Shown here piece by piece: positions 20,647-33,579 of a stretch of 64,000 nucleotides of DNA (position 1 is the stretch's first letter; each line of letters starts with the position of its first letter). Below the pieces are notes generated by a model. The model saw nothing but the letters and a program-made list of their open reading frames with translations, made no database searches and was not told where the DNA came from. Position numbers and translations under genes: made by a program. The DNA is from Rhododendron vialii (Eukaryota > Streptophyta > Magnoliopsida > Ericales > Ericaceae). The stretch covers positions 8,295,501 to 8,359,500 of the forward strand of contig NC_080568.1 of NCBI RefSeq assembly GCF_030253575.1, in the 5' to 3' direction.

Positions 20647-22950
20647 TGTTTAGAGAGAGAAAGAGGGGGAGAGAGAGAGAGAGAGGGGAAAGCTGTTGTT
20701 GTTAGTCACTCCGCTGAAGTTGACCTGAAAATAAAGAGTATAAAAGAAATTATCGAAGCTTCCCGAAGCACCAAAGCTCGGATCTCCCTGATGGCAGCGG
20801 CACTTGTGCTGTCTCCGACGGGACCTGGGTTCGAGCCACGGTACCTCTCTCTCTCTCTCTCTCCATAATAATGAGGTATTTTAAAATACCTCCTGTTTTG
20901 GTTTTGTTTTTTTGGGTGATAAAAGAAGGAAAGTTCTTCCGAAAACAATAAAAGTACGTAGCATAGACGTTGTTAATTCTGTTAAAAAAAAAAGACGTTG
21001 TTAATTTTTATTTTTTGGGGGGCTATCTTAGTAAACCGAAAAAAGAATTTATATGGTGACTGAAATTGTTACTTAGGGGTGGAACTTTTGGACACAACAC
21101 GAAGTTAGAGGGTTTAGGTCGATCGCTTTTTGACACGAACATGAGTATGACGCGACCCGCCAACATGACAATTAAATGAATCAAACATGGATAACTGTTT
21201 AATTTTTCGTGTCGACACGTTAATCCAAAACGACATGACTCAAACACGACACGACATGATTAGTTTTGATTCTTTTGAATTTTCTAGTTAGTTGGAGATT
21301 TGATTTTTCAAAATCATGTTTGGTTAATGCGTCTAGCAACATATTAATAATACTATAATTATGGAAAAATAAGACATGTATACTATTAGAACCCATTATA
21401 GATTTTTTAAATCAAAACCCGTTGAATATCTAATTTCCTAATCACTTATTCACTCGAGTTTCCATGTTAAAGAGTCCAAAATTAATTAAATTTATTTAAG
21501 CTTATTGGAATTATTATTTTTCATTATTTAGTCTTTTAATTTAAAATTTGTATATACTTATTCTATAATTGTTGATACTTTTTAAAATTATTTTAGCTAA
21601 AAATCGTACAAAACTAATTTAATTTTGAGACCTATGTCTAGTTGTGACTTGAGGCATTTGTTAATGTCATTATTTGGCTGATTTTATTGTTTCTATGATT
21701 ATGATTGTAATGAAAATGTCTTCAGTTTTTGTTATTGAATCAAATAAGTAGTTCGTTCAAAATATTGGAAATTATATAATTCTATGTAAATATTAAAAAT
21801 TATAAAAGGGTTTTAATAGTGTCAATCTGAACATGATACGATTTTAAGCAGGTCAGGTTAGTGTTAAGATATTTGACACGTTTATGTTAATAGGTGTTTT
21901 GACATGAATCCAAAAAGATACGAAACACAAAATAAACACGACTTGAATGGACACGACACAAAGGTAATTTTTAGTTACCAGAATTTATGTTATTAACAAG
22001 TTTGTTTTAGAGGAATGATTTTTGCACTTCCCAAATTGTTATGGAAATCAACTCCATATTGCTTTCCACACTCAATTAACAAAGAGTGCGGTTAACAATT
22101 TTTGGGGTGCGAAAATCACCCCCTTGTTTTATTTGTTATCGTAATTAACCAAGAAAGCTACTATTTAATTGATGTGATAACTAAAATTGCTATAAACTAA
22201 ATGAAAAGTAATTTTTGGTCATCATATCATATCATATCTCATATCAAACTAAAAGAACGACATTGCTCTATGAATAAAATTTATGTTGTTCGGATATAAA
22301 TCAAAGATCATGCATTTATTGATGTCCGAACTACATGAACCTCCATGTCAAAAAAAAAAACTACATGAACCTTTTTGTGGCTATAGATAGCGAGCCATTT
22401 TGATCATTAAAGTGAGCCAAAAAGAGTCCACAAACCTTATTATTTTGATAACCCAAAGAATTGGTCAGATAGTTAAATGTATAATTAGAGTTTTGTTTTG
22501 CTTTCTCTTAAGATTGCACGTTCGAAACCTATCATATGTTTATTAAGTCCCGTGGGAGGTTTTTTCTCCATAAATTAAACGGGCTCTCAATGATTTACAT
22601 TGAAAATTAATTACTCAAGAATTAGTCGGTGTACATGTCATGTCCTCTGAACATGTGATATCGGAAAAACAAAATTTCTATAACCACAACCTAAGATCCC
22701 GTTCTGCTGAGGATTTTATTTTGAAGTACTTATTTTTCATTTTACGAGACCAATCATTCTCTCGCAAATTACAATACACCATCTTTAATCGAAAAAGTAA
22801 GTAATATTTTACTCTAGTTAGTGAAACGGGTCCTAAAAGACTAAAAACACCCAAACACATACACACGCTCACGAGTTTTGAAATTAGAATAGAGTCCTTT
22901 ATTCAAAGTTCAAACCCTAAAAACTCCAAGATGGACCACTTGAATAGAAC
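20647..22950. other. Region between the divergent methyltransferase and KH genes
   Basis: Next to the methyltransferase start are GA tracts (20653-20690; CT-rich on its sense strand, so likely its leader) and a CT run at 20847-20862. At about 21070-21968 lie scattered GACACGACACG/CGTGTCG motifs in both orientations, probably a decayed hAT-like element. The remainder is AT-rich with no exon. Confidence 0.45.
22440..22600 (+). mobile_element. Possible tRNA-derived SINE fragment
   Basis: GTTCGAAACC resembles a Pol III B box, preceded about 45 bp upstream by a degenerate A-box-like region. No defined ends or tail; weak evidence. Confidence 0.25.
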
Positions 22951-22994
22951 TGATTTTATTTTATTTTATTTCCTTTTTTCCACGAAGTCGTTTG

Positions 22995-23118
22995 TCGGTA
23001 CCTTATAAACCCCTTGCATCAATAGGCAGTTTTTATACACAAATCCTTCGACCCTCTCTGCATATACATCCAATCGAACTAATCTAACAAGGTCAGGAGT
23101 TCTCTCTCTCTCTCTCTT
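22995..23118 (+). promoter_or_regulatory. Candidate promoter and CT-rich leader of the KH gene
   Basis: A TATA-like CTTATAAACC at about 23003 is followed by a leader with a (TC)n tract at 23100-23118. An acceptor GTGGCTGCAG at 24351-24360 just before the coding exon supports a 5'-UTR intron of roughly 1.2 kb, within which the hAT-like element at 23231-23574 would lie. The donor is not fixed. Confidence 0.45.
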
Positions 23119-23230
23119 CGATTCTGTTTCGATTAATTTGTTATTAGCATTGGAACTGTTATTGTTGTTGTTTGAGAGCATTCGAACTAAAAAACCTCTA
23201 CTGGTTGGTTGAATCGAAACACGAAGTCCC

Positions 23231-23574
23231 CGGTGGCGGACGCAGGATTTATTCACGGTGGCCAACCACATGTATTGCTGCTCGTTAGTTTTGACTTTTG
23301 AGAAGAAGACGAGATTGTGTGTGTATAGGTAGCCACTGTTTAATTTTGTACCACGATAAAATGAGGGTTGATAACTTGAAATTTTCTGGGGGGTTTTATC
23401 GACACATATATAGGAAGTTAAAGAAGTTTTTTTTCACCGAAGGGACTTGCAGGGCCAATCCCATTACCCATAGAACTCTTCCAAATTAACCTGAAATCTA
23501 GAATAACTAGTGAGAATATTTGGAGTTGTGTGTAGACCCAGGCAACCCCGACACCCCACTTGTGTCTGCCCCTG
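23231..23574. mobile_element. hAT-like non-autonomous element, 8-bp target duplication
   Basis: Flanked by GAAGTCCC at 23223-23230 and 23575-23582. The left end CGGTGGCGGACGC and the inverted right end CAGGGGCAGACAC match at 9 of 13 positions, and three of the four differences are G to A. 344 bp, no coding capacity. It sits in the presumed 5'-UTR intron of the KH gene. Confidence 0.7.
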
Positions 23575-24419
23575 GAAGTCCCTTTATTTTTCGTAAACTA
23601 TGATTATCCAAATGACTCGTAAATGATATGCGACTTTGATATACTGTCACATGGGTAGCATTTATATCTGTGAGTTGGATGTTTTATTTCCTTATTGCTC
23701 AAATATTGATTTTGGTGGTGAAGCAGTCGTATTCAACTCTCTTTCTACCATAATCCATACAAAAATTGCAATTAGTATAAGCTTTATGAAGATTTTAGGA
23801 TAAAAAATTCCCTGAATAAGTATTGCAGAATGAAGCATTCATGGCAATTTTGATCCGCCACCAACTTATAAAAATTACAACCTTCTAACTTCGCTGCAAT
23901 GTATTTCCAATGTGCCCGACTAGAGAAAATATTGTTCAAAATGTCAAAAACCAAACATGTTTGGGCTGTCTGGAGTGTGATGCTTGACGCAGATACCTCA
24001 GGCCAATGTGACCTTATGTTACGTCTTTTGCTGCCAATCAGATATCAGATCTATCTTGCTTATGGTTTCAATTCAAGTGTGATAGTCCATATATCTGATA
24101 TGAGCTGTAGTTGTTTTTGAGTAATACAGAGGGCTGATATTGAAACGTGATGTGTTGTTTGGAAGTAAGCTATTTTGGAAGTTCTGAGCAACTGATTTTA
24201 TATTTGCTGCCATATGTTCTTTCCATTTGCTGATACTCATGATGCTTACAAGTCTCTTTGATAGTCTGAACTCTGAAGTTGGTCTTTTTCAGATGTTATC
24301 ATTTACCATATGTTGATAGTTAGGGACTGCTATGATTTATGGTTTCTTTTTTGTGGCTGCAGTTGATATAAGTGGCGGATATCTGCTAGGGTTATCGACG
24401 TAGTCCCATCCCATGAGTA

Positions 24420-27347
24420 ATGGCTGGGCAGAACAATAACTACGGAAAGAGATCCCATGCTCAATCTGATTACACTGGAGATGGAGAAAGTAAGAGAAAT
24501 CCATCTGATGATAGGGACCGCAACACTATTGGTTTGGAAGATACTGTATACCGTTACTTGTGCCCTGTAAGGAGAATTGGAAGTATTATTGGCAAGGGAG
24601 GCGAGATTGCAAAGCAATTAAGGGCAGAAACGCAGGCAAAGATTAGGATCAGTGAGACTGTTCCTGGCTGTGAAGAGCGCGTAGTCACCATTTACAGTTC
24701 AAGTAAAGAGACTAATAACTTAGAAGATACCGCTAAGTTTGTTTCACCTGCAGAAGATGCTCTCTTTAGGGTGCATGAGAGGGTGGTTGCTGACGAATCA
24801 CTTGGTGGCGATGATGAGTTTGAGGAGTCTCAGCAAGTAACGGTTAGGATGCTTGTGCCATCGGATCAGATTGGATGTGTTATTGGGAAAGGCGGACAAG
24901 TAATTCAAAACATGCGTACTGAAACTCACGCTCAGATTCGAGTTATAAGTAGCGACCATCTGCCACCTTGTGCTTCGAATTCTGACGAGCTTGTCCAGGT
25001 AAACATGCCATTTTTCTTATCCCCTTTTTAACTATTTTGTAAGGTTCTATCATGGGTTGGGAGCCAAAAAGAAAAAGGATTCTGTTATGTGTTTATTCTT
25101 GAACACCGAACCTCTGCACCTCTCTAAACTTTTGGCTAGAGAGATTTAAATATTAATTGAAGTGCATGTGCGCGCAAGAGAGAGTTGTGTGACTCATGTT
25201 CTTTGGAAAGTGTAGAGGTGTTGGTGTCTGCACTCATTGTTCAGGACAGAGTGGAATCACATCCTCTCCTGATCGAAGCAGTTTCCTGTGATATAATTGA
25301 TAAAACTGGATAAATTATTGATGAGTCATGATGGCATGATTTGCATGGCATTCCACGGTTGCATTTCAGTTTTCTATTTGCCTTTCAAACTTGGCCAGTA
25401 GATTATGAGCATACTCTTCCGGTTTTGTTGGAAGGTGTTAATTGGGTTGGTCCAATAATATCGACCGAGTTCCACACCTTTTATTGTAAATCTGTGACAC
25501 TATTGAGGTTTCTTTTGTAACTGCATCTTTTTGATTCTGTGTAATCAAACTTTGTTTCTCCAGTTGATTGCATGTTTATGTTCTAAAGTATTGCCACAAG
25601 GGGGATTTGTCAGCATATTATGGTTGATTTTGGTGCTAATACTGAAGACCATTGTTATGTTTTGCCCTCAGATAACTGGAGAGGCCTCTGCTGTTAGGAA
25701 GGCCCTTTATCAAGTAGCATCCCGTCTCCATGATAATCCATCACGAACCCAGCACCTGCTCTTGTCATCATCATCTATCTACAATTCTGGTGGGGCATTT
25801 ATGAGTCAAAGTGGTAGTGTGCCACTTATGGGTCTAACTTCAGTTATGGGTCCTTATGGGGGTTACAGAAGTGAAATGGGTGATTGGTCAGGTTCTGTAA
25901 TGGAATTCTCACTTCGTTTGGTTTGCCCTACTGAAAATATTGGAGGTGTGATTGGCAAAGGAGGTGCTATCATCAAACAAATAAGGCAGGAATCTGGGGC
26001 ATTTATTAAAGTTGATAGTTCAGGTGCTGAAGGAGATGATTGCATTATAACTGTTTCAGCAACGGAGGTAAGCTCCACCATGTTAGTACTTGGTTTTGTA
26101 ATGTTAATGTCCCGGCTGTAGGATTGACATGAATCAACTAAATTGTCTTGTCAGTCATTTGATGATCAATCTGCAACCATCGATGCAGCGATGCGCTTGC
26201 AACCTAGATGTAGCACGAAAGTGGAAAAAGAATCAGGTGATTCTGTAATCACGACTCGTTTGTTAGTACCAAGCTCCAGAATTGGATGCCTTATTGGTAA
26301 AGGAGGGGCTATCATTACTGAGATGAGGAATGCCACAAGAGCAAGCATCCGCATTCTGTCTGAGGGTAACCTTCCCAAAGTTGCTTTGGAAGATGAGGAG
26401 ATGGTGCAGGTGAAGAATTGCAATTTTTCCCCTCTATTTTTTTTAATCTTTGTATGCATTTCTGTTTTGTTTTTTCCTCCTGTGATTGAGTGGAGGTTGG
26501 GGCATTTTGACTTCCCCTTGTCTTTATTCATTGGTTATTTCATTAAGCTTTGATGCTGGCAGATAACTGGAGACCTCAATGTTGCTAGCAATGCTCTTTT
26601 ACAAGTAACTATGCGTTTAAAAGCCAACATATTTGAAATGGAGGGAGCTTTATCTGCATTGCCACCAGCTCTTCCCTATCCTCCTACATCAGTTGATATG
26701 TCAGATAGTTCAAGATATGGAAACCGTGATAACAAATCTCGTGGACGGGGATATTCTATGTACTCTGATGGGTATGGTTCTACTGACTTGCCTCCGAGTG
26801 GCAGTTATGGAAGTTATGCTGCTTCACAGGTGATTACAGCTGTACATCTGTTGTGTTTTATTTATCTTTTTCTGTCTGCAATCATTGTGGGGTAGATATT
26901 ATTTAGTAATTTGTCTGGTTATAAGGTTGTTCAAACCACTCCTATACATGAACTGCGAATAAAGCTAAGCTTGTCTTCAGTTTATAAATTGATTTACTTG
27001 CCATGTAAATGGTCTTGATTCCTACCATTCTGCAGAGCGGTGGTGGAAGTGGGTATGGAGCATATGGCACTTACTCTCCTCATTCTGGTGTTGCTGGGTA
27101 AGTGTATCATTTCTATTTCTCATCAGAATAGGAATTTGACTTTATTTACAAATTTTATCTTTTTGTACTTGAGATCTTATTGCATGTTTGTTGTTTCTAT
27201 GCTTTTAAGATTTCATTATCATTGCTATAAGATTTCTTTTTCGTTTCATTGACTTGTATCATCTAGACCATCTGCTGATGTTTTAATTCTGTTATCAGGT
27301 CATCTGGTCGTAACCCTGTTTCCGATGGGAAACGTCATGGCTATTAG
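24420..27347 (+). CDS. KH-domain RNA-binding protein with four KH modules, six coding exons
   Basis: Exons 24420-24998, 25672-26067, 26155-26409, 26563-26829, 27036-27097 and 27299-27347 join in phase to 535 residues ending in TAG. Four KH cores with intact GKGG loops are visible: RIGSIIGKGGEIAKQLR and QIGCVIGKGGQVIQNMR in exon 1, NIGGVIGKGGAIIKQIR in exon 2, and RIGCLIGKGGAIITEMR in exon 3. Exons 2 and 4 both begin ITGE/ITGD, continuing a KH domain across an intron. The C-terminus is Gly/Ser/Tyr-rich (GRGYSMYSDGYG, GGGSGYGAYGTYSPHSG). This is the plant poly(C)-binding/HEN4-like family (Arabidopsis At4g18375/At5g15270 type, from memory), nuclear RNA-processing regulators. The initiator ATG has G at -3 and +4. 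An upstream ATG at 24413 overlaps it out of frame. Confidence 0.92.
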
Positions 27348-27350
27348 GTC

Positions 27351-27394
27351 TAAATAGATGATCCTACAGGTATAAATAGATGATCCTACAGGTA
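27351..27394 (+). repeat. Perfect 22-bp tandem duplication just after the KH stop codon
   Basis: TAAATAGATGATCCTACAGG plus TA is repeated twice head to tail, four bases after the TAG. Each unit contains CCTACAG/GTA, a plausible 5' splice site, so the duplication offers two alternative donors for a 3'-UTR intron. Confidence 0.9.
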
Positions 27395-29360
27395 TGATAA
27401 TTCTCCCGTCGGTGCTTACTTGGGTTCCGATGGCCATTTTGCTGTGTTATATGCAGTAGCCATTAAACAAGATGCACATTTCAGTGTTTGTGTCTTAACC
27501 TCCCTCGCACCTTTTTAGGATATCTAATACTCCTTTTTTCTGTTTGTTTCCTTCCATGTCCATCAAAACAGCTCTATCCACAATGCCTGAAGCCAAGCCC
27601 ATGCCCCTTTTGATGATGTCTCCAACCTAGACCAGAAGACCAGATGAACAGCATTTGAGAAATTTTTGTACCACCTTGCCCACCTTTGTGGATTTGTTTA
27701 GGGTGACCACTGTCATCTTTAATATATGGCCTTGCACCCAATTTTACCAAGCCAATGTAGCCACCATTCTTATTTGTTGGAGTTGTTTTTGTACTTTTAT
27801 TGTGAAACAGTGGCCCTGATTGTTTCCTCTTTACTTGTTTTGTTGTCGGATGCGATTAAATTTTACCGCTGGAAAAGATGGCGATGTACATGCTGTTGGT
27901 ATGGATATGATGATTAGTGTTTTGGACTTCAGGTAACAGGGTTGGAAGTGCAACTCTGCAATATACGAGCATTATCTGCGATCATAAAGTCTGTATACTG
28001 TCCTAATTGGAGTGCTTGCTATTTCTTTCCTTCTTTGGCCCATATGTTTAGCTCATTTCTTAGGATTTGGTGCTCGATGTTCTGCAATGTTTTGTGCATG
28101 CATGCATTCTCTATACATTTTATTTGTAATAGCTTGGCTTGTGAAGAAGAGTGTACTAGCATCCCTGCATGTTCAAGAGAGATGGAATTCCTTGTTCTCA
28201 CTATGTAAGTGGTATATCGACGTTGAATTGGTGACATTAGGAAGTTTTTAAAAACCAACAAGCTGCTTTACAGGGGGGTACTTTTGTTTAAGGTGCATGA
28301 TTAGTACAGATTTGAGGCTATATGCTTTGGGAGGAAGTGCATAGTTGGAGGCTAAAGATGTCATATGCTGTTGGACTATGAATCTTTCGTAAAACATGAT
28401 GCTTTGAGCTTGATACCAGTATACCATTGTCAAAGGTGGACTACATATCCTCAATGTCTTGATTCAATAGGTCTATGGCGGAACAGGTCTGTGTTCATAC
28501 AACATAGACACGTTCTTTGGTCTTTGTTGAGTGCGTTTTTTCACGCTTTGTGCAACTAATTTGTCAGGTTTGATGAGTACTTGGTTCTCTTGCCGTTACA
28601 ATCAGGTAAGTTGCTCTCGCGCTCGTAATTATATAGTAGTAAAATAACCTGCAGTGTTTTGAAATTGGATCATGTCACCGACCCTGACGATTCTGATATC
28701 GGTTGAAGAATGGATTGTTTGTAGCTTACTTAGGAATTGTTGTTCAACAGCAAAATTTTAGTTTCTTTCAGCATAACCCAATCTATTCACCAATCCTTGG
28801 GGCTTTGATATTTTACTCCCACCACCGACGGACTATTTGCTGCCTACGCCCTTAGATTGCCAATTTGCTGAAATCGCAATCTGAAAATCAGGCTTAGTGT
28901 CATTCTCCTTTTGCTGTGAACCTTAACACCCTTCTATAATTTAGAACCCTGTGTCCACAAGCTTTTGTCACCCTTTCTTTCCACAAAGTCATTTGTTAGG
29001 CAGCGTATTCAAAAGGGAAGTGTTTGTATTGCTTGTTGAAGTCAGGACCCTCAGTTGAACAATAAATAAGTTTCTCATAAGATCACAAGTGGAGGATAAA
29101 ATCAAATTGATCACAGCGAAGGCCTTCTAAGTTGCCTGCCTTCTTTCACAGAGAATGAGAAATGATTGTTTGCGAAAAATGCTTGCATGTGCGGTTTTCA
29201 TACTTTTCTATATGAAGGTGCTATGATAGGCGTATCCGATATGTATGTATCTTGGCATGCCTTGTTCATTATCTATGATGCAGAATGCGTGGAGGCGGGA
29301 AGTAGTTATCATTTGAGTTTAGAGAGGATTTTAGGAGTTTTGTACTAGCTTTTTTTGTAG
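27395..29360. other. 3' flank of the KH gene, intergenic
   Basis: T-rich DNA without a recognisable coding exon. The first several hundred bases are probably 3' UTR or a 3'-UTR intron of the KH gene. Short reading frames on both strands show no protein similarity that I recognise. Confidence 0.45.
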
Positions 29361-29361
29361 A

Positions 29362-29412
<51 letters not shown>
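29362..29412. repeat. Compound (TC)n(TA)n microsatellite
   Basis: A run of TC dinucleotides passes directly into TA dinucleotides. Confidence 0.95.
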
Positions 29413-29413
<1 letters not shown>

Positions 29414-31260
29414 CTTATCATTACTGGGGCTGTGATTATAAAGAGAGAGGCTTGAGTGGGCTGTTCTCTTTACCGAGAGGACGGCAGGAAGAGATGATAG
29501 AGATTCAGTGAATTAGGTGCCGCTCTAGGGTTTGGCGTTTGAAATCACAAAATCCATTCATTTTCTCTCTCTTCCCCTCTTTCGATTACGGTTTAGCCCA
29601 CGATGACAGTTCTCCTAAAAATTACACTTTATATGAGCCCCACAATTCGCTGAAATTAGCAATCAGTTTTTAGAACTAGCATTTGTTGTGTTGATTGTAG
29701 AGGGAGAAAAATCTATGATTTTGGTTTCTCTATAACAATGGTGCATACATTGATCGTCTAATTTACCCTCGATTTCACAGCAAACTGAGTTGATTAAAAC
29801 TGTGTTTGGTGGTGGAATTGTTAGGAAAATCAGGCAGCGGCCAGACAGCCGTGGGGATGGAATTCCACAGATGACTGATTCATGTTTTTATGTTGTTGTG
29901 CGAATACAAATGTACGTTCCTTTCGTCCTAATGAGGCTATTGCCAACGTTGTAGTAGCTTGAAACTATCTCAGATTCATTACCAGCAGGTAGGGGAATCC
30001 AACGGCTTCAACAAAGTTGCCAGTATGGTTTGGACCGTGGACTGTGCGGTCTCATAAAAAGCCTAAAAGCGTCAAAGAGTAAGTAGTTAGGAATATTTGG
30101 AACCTTATATGCTGGATATATATTTTGTGAAAATATAAAATTTCTTTACCCCTTACAATTTTAGTCCCAAAGAAATTTACTTCCTTGGGCGGTCGATTGA
30201 ATTTTGCTATGTACATCTGAATTGCTTTGAGTAATTTGCCAGAGGATTCGAATAAAAAAAAAAAATAGAAAATTTTTACTGGAGGATCATCACCCAATTT
30301 ATTGAGCTCCATCCTCCAATTTTGTTTGTGTTTGTGCGAGAGAGAGAGACCGTCACCAGGTCATCCTCTATAATTTGCTGCCACATGGTACTCTGCAATG
30401 GTGTATGGATATTAGAATCTCTAGATAACGAATCTCCAAAACAAAGAGATTTGAAGGTTTGTGTTTTAGGAGTTCCATCGGAACCTTCAAAAGTAACCAA
30501 CTCTTCAAATTTCTATTATCTTATTTACAAATAATCAACCTGCATATTAAAGAACATATTTTTCTACTGTTATTTTTACATTTACTCCTCTCTTCTTCTT
30601 CTTTTTTTTTTTCCCCTTTGTTACCATTAGATTTTTTCTACACCTAGCCGGTGAGTGAAATTTCAGAAACAAAATTTTCTTCCCAAAATGCTGACCGTTG
30701 GAAACAAGCTCAATTTAAATGCTTATTTTTTTTAAAACTTAATTTTGTCCTTTCATCACTTTCTGTAAATGCTTATTGTTCTTGGAATTTTCACTACCAA
30801 ATTCTAAATTTAAAAAACAAAGGGAGGTTAATTTGTGCTAAAATTATTAAAGTCTTTATATACTTAAAAGTATAAAAAAAACTAGAATTTGTAGCGTCTG
30901 TTGAAGTGTACTTTACTAACTCATCCTTCAAATTATGATGTTGTTTCTTTGCTCCTATTAGTCTTATAATAACTTCAAGATTAATGAAATTTAAAAAAAA
31001 AAAAAAACCACCCCTCACCCTTCAAATCATGTAGAAGCTAGCAAAATACAATTCCGTTGGATATGCTTAATTTGTGCTAGTTTTGAAGCTTTCACTAAGA
31101 AAGAAATAAAGGTGCATTGTCAAATGTCAATACATTAGCCGACCCATACCCCTTTTCTTTGTCTATTTTCAATCTTATTTTGTATGGTGCATTATTTTCT
31201 TGTCTCTTTGTAATTTATATTGGATGGACGTGAAGGGGTATCGAGTGTGGCCTAGGATTC
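29413..31260. other. Intergenic, nothing identified
   Basis: AT-rich DNA with A-tracts (30254-30266, 30993-31007) and a T-tract (30602-30612). No exon, RNA gene or clear element ends. Confidence 0.4.
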
Positions 31261-31482
31261 GGGAATGCTGCAAAGTAGTTTCTTTCTTGTAGAGTGCCTT
31301 GCAAGACGCATCCGAATCGTCCATCTCGACAATCAATGATCCGGATCGAAAACAAACTTTTTCAAAGAATCCTAAATCTTCATTGGAAGAGTTTGTTATC
31401 AATTTGAACCATTGAAAATATTTTGGACGACTAAGGTGGTGCACACTACAACGCTCTACAAGGAGCTGCTCTCTAGCATCCC
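31261..31482. mobile_element. Foldback MITE
   Basis: The left arm GGGAATGCTGCAAAGTAG...TTGTAGAG is matched in inverted form by CTCTACAAGGAGCTGCTCTCTAGCATCCC on the right. The interior contains AATTTGAACCATTGAAAATA, a phrase common in plant MITEs. 222 bp, non-coding. Confidence 0.5.
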
Positions 31483-31689
31483 AGATTGGTGTGGCCCATG
31501 ACAAGGAAGTTTTTCGAGTGGTGGGCATCCATGCTTTGTAATTTGTAAAGGTATATCGGAAATCAAGGATGATATGGGTTGTGAGGTAGATCTATTTCTT
31601 GCTTCTCCTAAAGTCAAAGTTGCTATAATGGCAATATCATATCATATCATATCATGTCACTCCCATAACCATATCTCTTCACGAGATCT

Positions 31690-31890
31690 CTCTGCCCATC
31701 CCCTCCCGTTACATCAAAATACATCTTTTTTATAATCAGAACCGGATTAACTTGCGTGCACCGTCCAGCAGCGGGCTCCCATCTAAAGCTTATGGATTGG
31801 CTCAGAAAAAGTTTATCGCACCTGAGAGATTTCGAACTTAAGACTTTAAGAGAGAACAAACCCTTTGACTCCAGGTGGTAATCCAATAAA
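31690..31890 (-). mobile_element. Possible tRNA-derived SINE, minus strand
   Basis: Read on the minus strand, ACCTGGAGTCAAAGGG is followed about 40 bases later by GTTCGAAATCTC, spaced like Pol III A and B boxes, then a non-tRNA body. No clear target duplication. Confidence 0.3.
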
Positions 31891-32391
31891 GAGGTTTCAA
31901 GACGTCTATCCATCTATTTCATATTTTTTTTGTCACAGTTGTGTCTGTCGATATCTCATTTGTTATCACAATCCGAATGGATTTTCAACTAAGAGGCCAT
32001 GTTTGATTTGGCGGTTAGGATTCGTGGGCCAAGGCCAAGGCTCCATGGTCCATAAGTGGAGCCACTTTAAGAAAATTAGGGTTCTTTGATTTCTCAATGA
32101 GAAATATTTTATTTGCACCTTGTATTTGTCATTTTGACCCCCACAGTATAGGTTAAAATTTGCCCCAAACTGCTGCTGTTCTAGTTTTCTTTTTTTTTTT
32201 TTTTGGGTAACTACTGTTCTAGTGTTTTACTCCACAAATTAATCAAGAATTTTGACTTCGCTCTTATTGTCCTGCCCATGATAGGATTTATAAATCACGA
32301 GTCTTACATCGAAAGTTTAAATGAGAAATGTATCAGCTATCGGCTAATCTAAAAAAAGATCAAATAAATATGGGATGGAGCATGAAGTTTA

Positions 32392-32470
32392 GGGATTGTA
32401 GTATGTGGCTATGAACCACAGTGTCGGGAGTTCGAATCTCTCCTCGCCCGTATCCGGCCCAAAATGGATG
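32392..32470 (+). pseudogene. trnR-ACG: Nuclear plastid DNA (NUPT): decayed trnR-ACG
   Basis: The segment GGGATTGTAG, then TGTGGCTATGAACCACAGTG, then TCGGGAGTTCGAATCTCTCC and TCGCCC corresponds to plastid tRNA-Arg(ACG) as I remember it, followed by CCGGCCCAAAA as in the plastid 3' flank. The D-arm is deleted (about 15 bases). The remaining differences are C to T or G to A, including the anticodon (ACG to ATG). It cannot fold as a tRNA. Confidence 0.65.
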
Positions 32471-33540
32471 GACCGTTCCCCATGTGCGTAGCGCGCGGTT
32501 GAAATTGGATGGCATCCCTTGTCCTAGCCCTCCTGAAAGTCAATGGTGTTTACTTTTTCTATCCTCCCATCTCCCATTCCTCATTACGTAAACCATGTGT
32601 ATTGGCAATTGGAAAACTTGACATGCAATTACTAACTACTTAGTCCGAGGGTTAGTCCCATTGATCGATGATTTTGCTCCCTGTACAATTGACTAGTGTT
32701 CGATTATTGGAGTCAAGTTGCGAGAAAATAATTTCTTGTGAATTCTTTAGTCTCGGCGTGGATAACCTGCCTTTAACCGAACCAGAGAGAAAATTAGTTG
32801 AGGCGTGCGAAAGTTGGCCTGGATTCCCTGACTGTTGAAAAAAAAAAAAAACTAACTACTTGCCTATTGTTTGGGGTTTGGAGCACTCTTTCTTTTTAAG
32901 GATTTTGGATGTCATTTGCCATGTGCTGTGCACCAGCCGCATAGCACGGGCATTTCAACCGTCCGTTCGGCAATTCAACGATTCAAATCTCATTTCTACC
33001 ATTCGAGCATCTGAGCCGCATAGCACCTTCTCGAGTTCGAGACTTAAATAGCAATAACATCTGCTAAAAACCAAGGAAAAATGCAATCTGTACAAGTCAT
33101 TATCTAAATTTAGGGATGTGAACAAGTTGTGTTGAGCTGAGTAGTGGATTAATCGGGCTTTCATTAAAAAACTCAACAACATTCAAGAACATGTTCAAAC
33201 TTTACTTTAATGCCTTGCATAAAAGTATCGAGCTGATTCTGAAATTAATCAAGGTTTACATACGAGTTCGAACTGCGAAAATTCCTCAATTCACACAGCA
33301 TACTTGGCAAGTACTACCTTTTTGATCTAGAACAAACTTCTGAGCAAAAACTAATTTCCAGAAAACCAAAAAAAGAGAGAGGAAGATTGTTGATTAGAAA
33401 TGCTTTTTCAATATAATAACCTTATCCTACACTTGAACAAGGAAAGTGATAAGATGCTATTTTCGAAACAGCATAGAAAGCTGGCTCAGGATATGGTGAC
33501 CCCACTCAGTGACTAGAAAAGTGCTTTTAAAATAGTATAT
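32471..33540. other. Intergenic, nothing identified
   Basis: AT-rich DNA with an A-tract at 32837-32850; no exon or element ends seen. Confidence 0.4.
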
Positions 33541-33579
33541 CATTATCCAATTCGATCATGAAGCCCTCAAACCCACCAT

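Noticed and set aside
32392-32450. Functional tRNA gene
   Set aside because: The D-arm is missing and the anticodon is altered, so the cloverleaf cannot form; treated as a plastid fossil.
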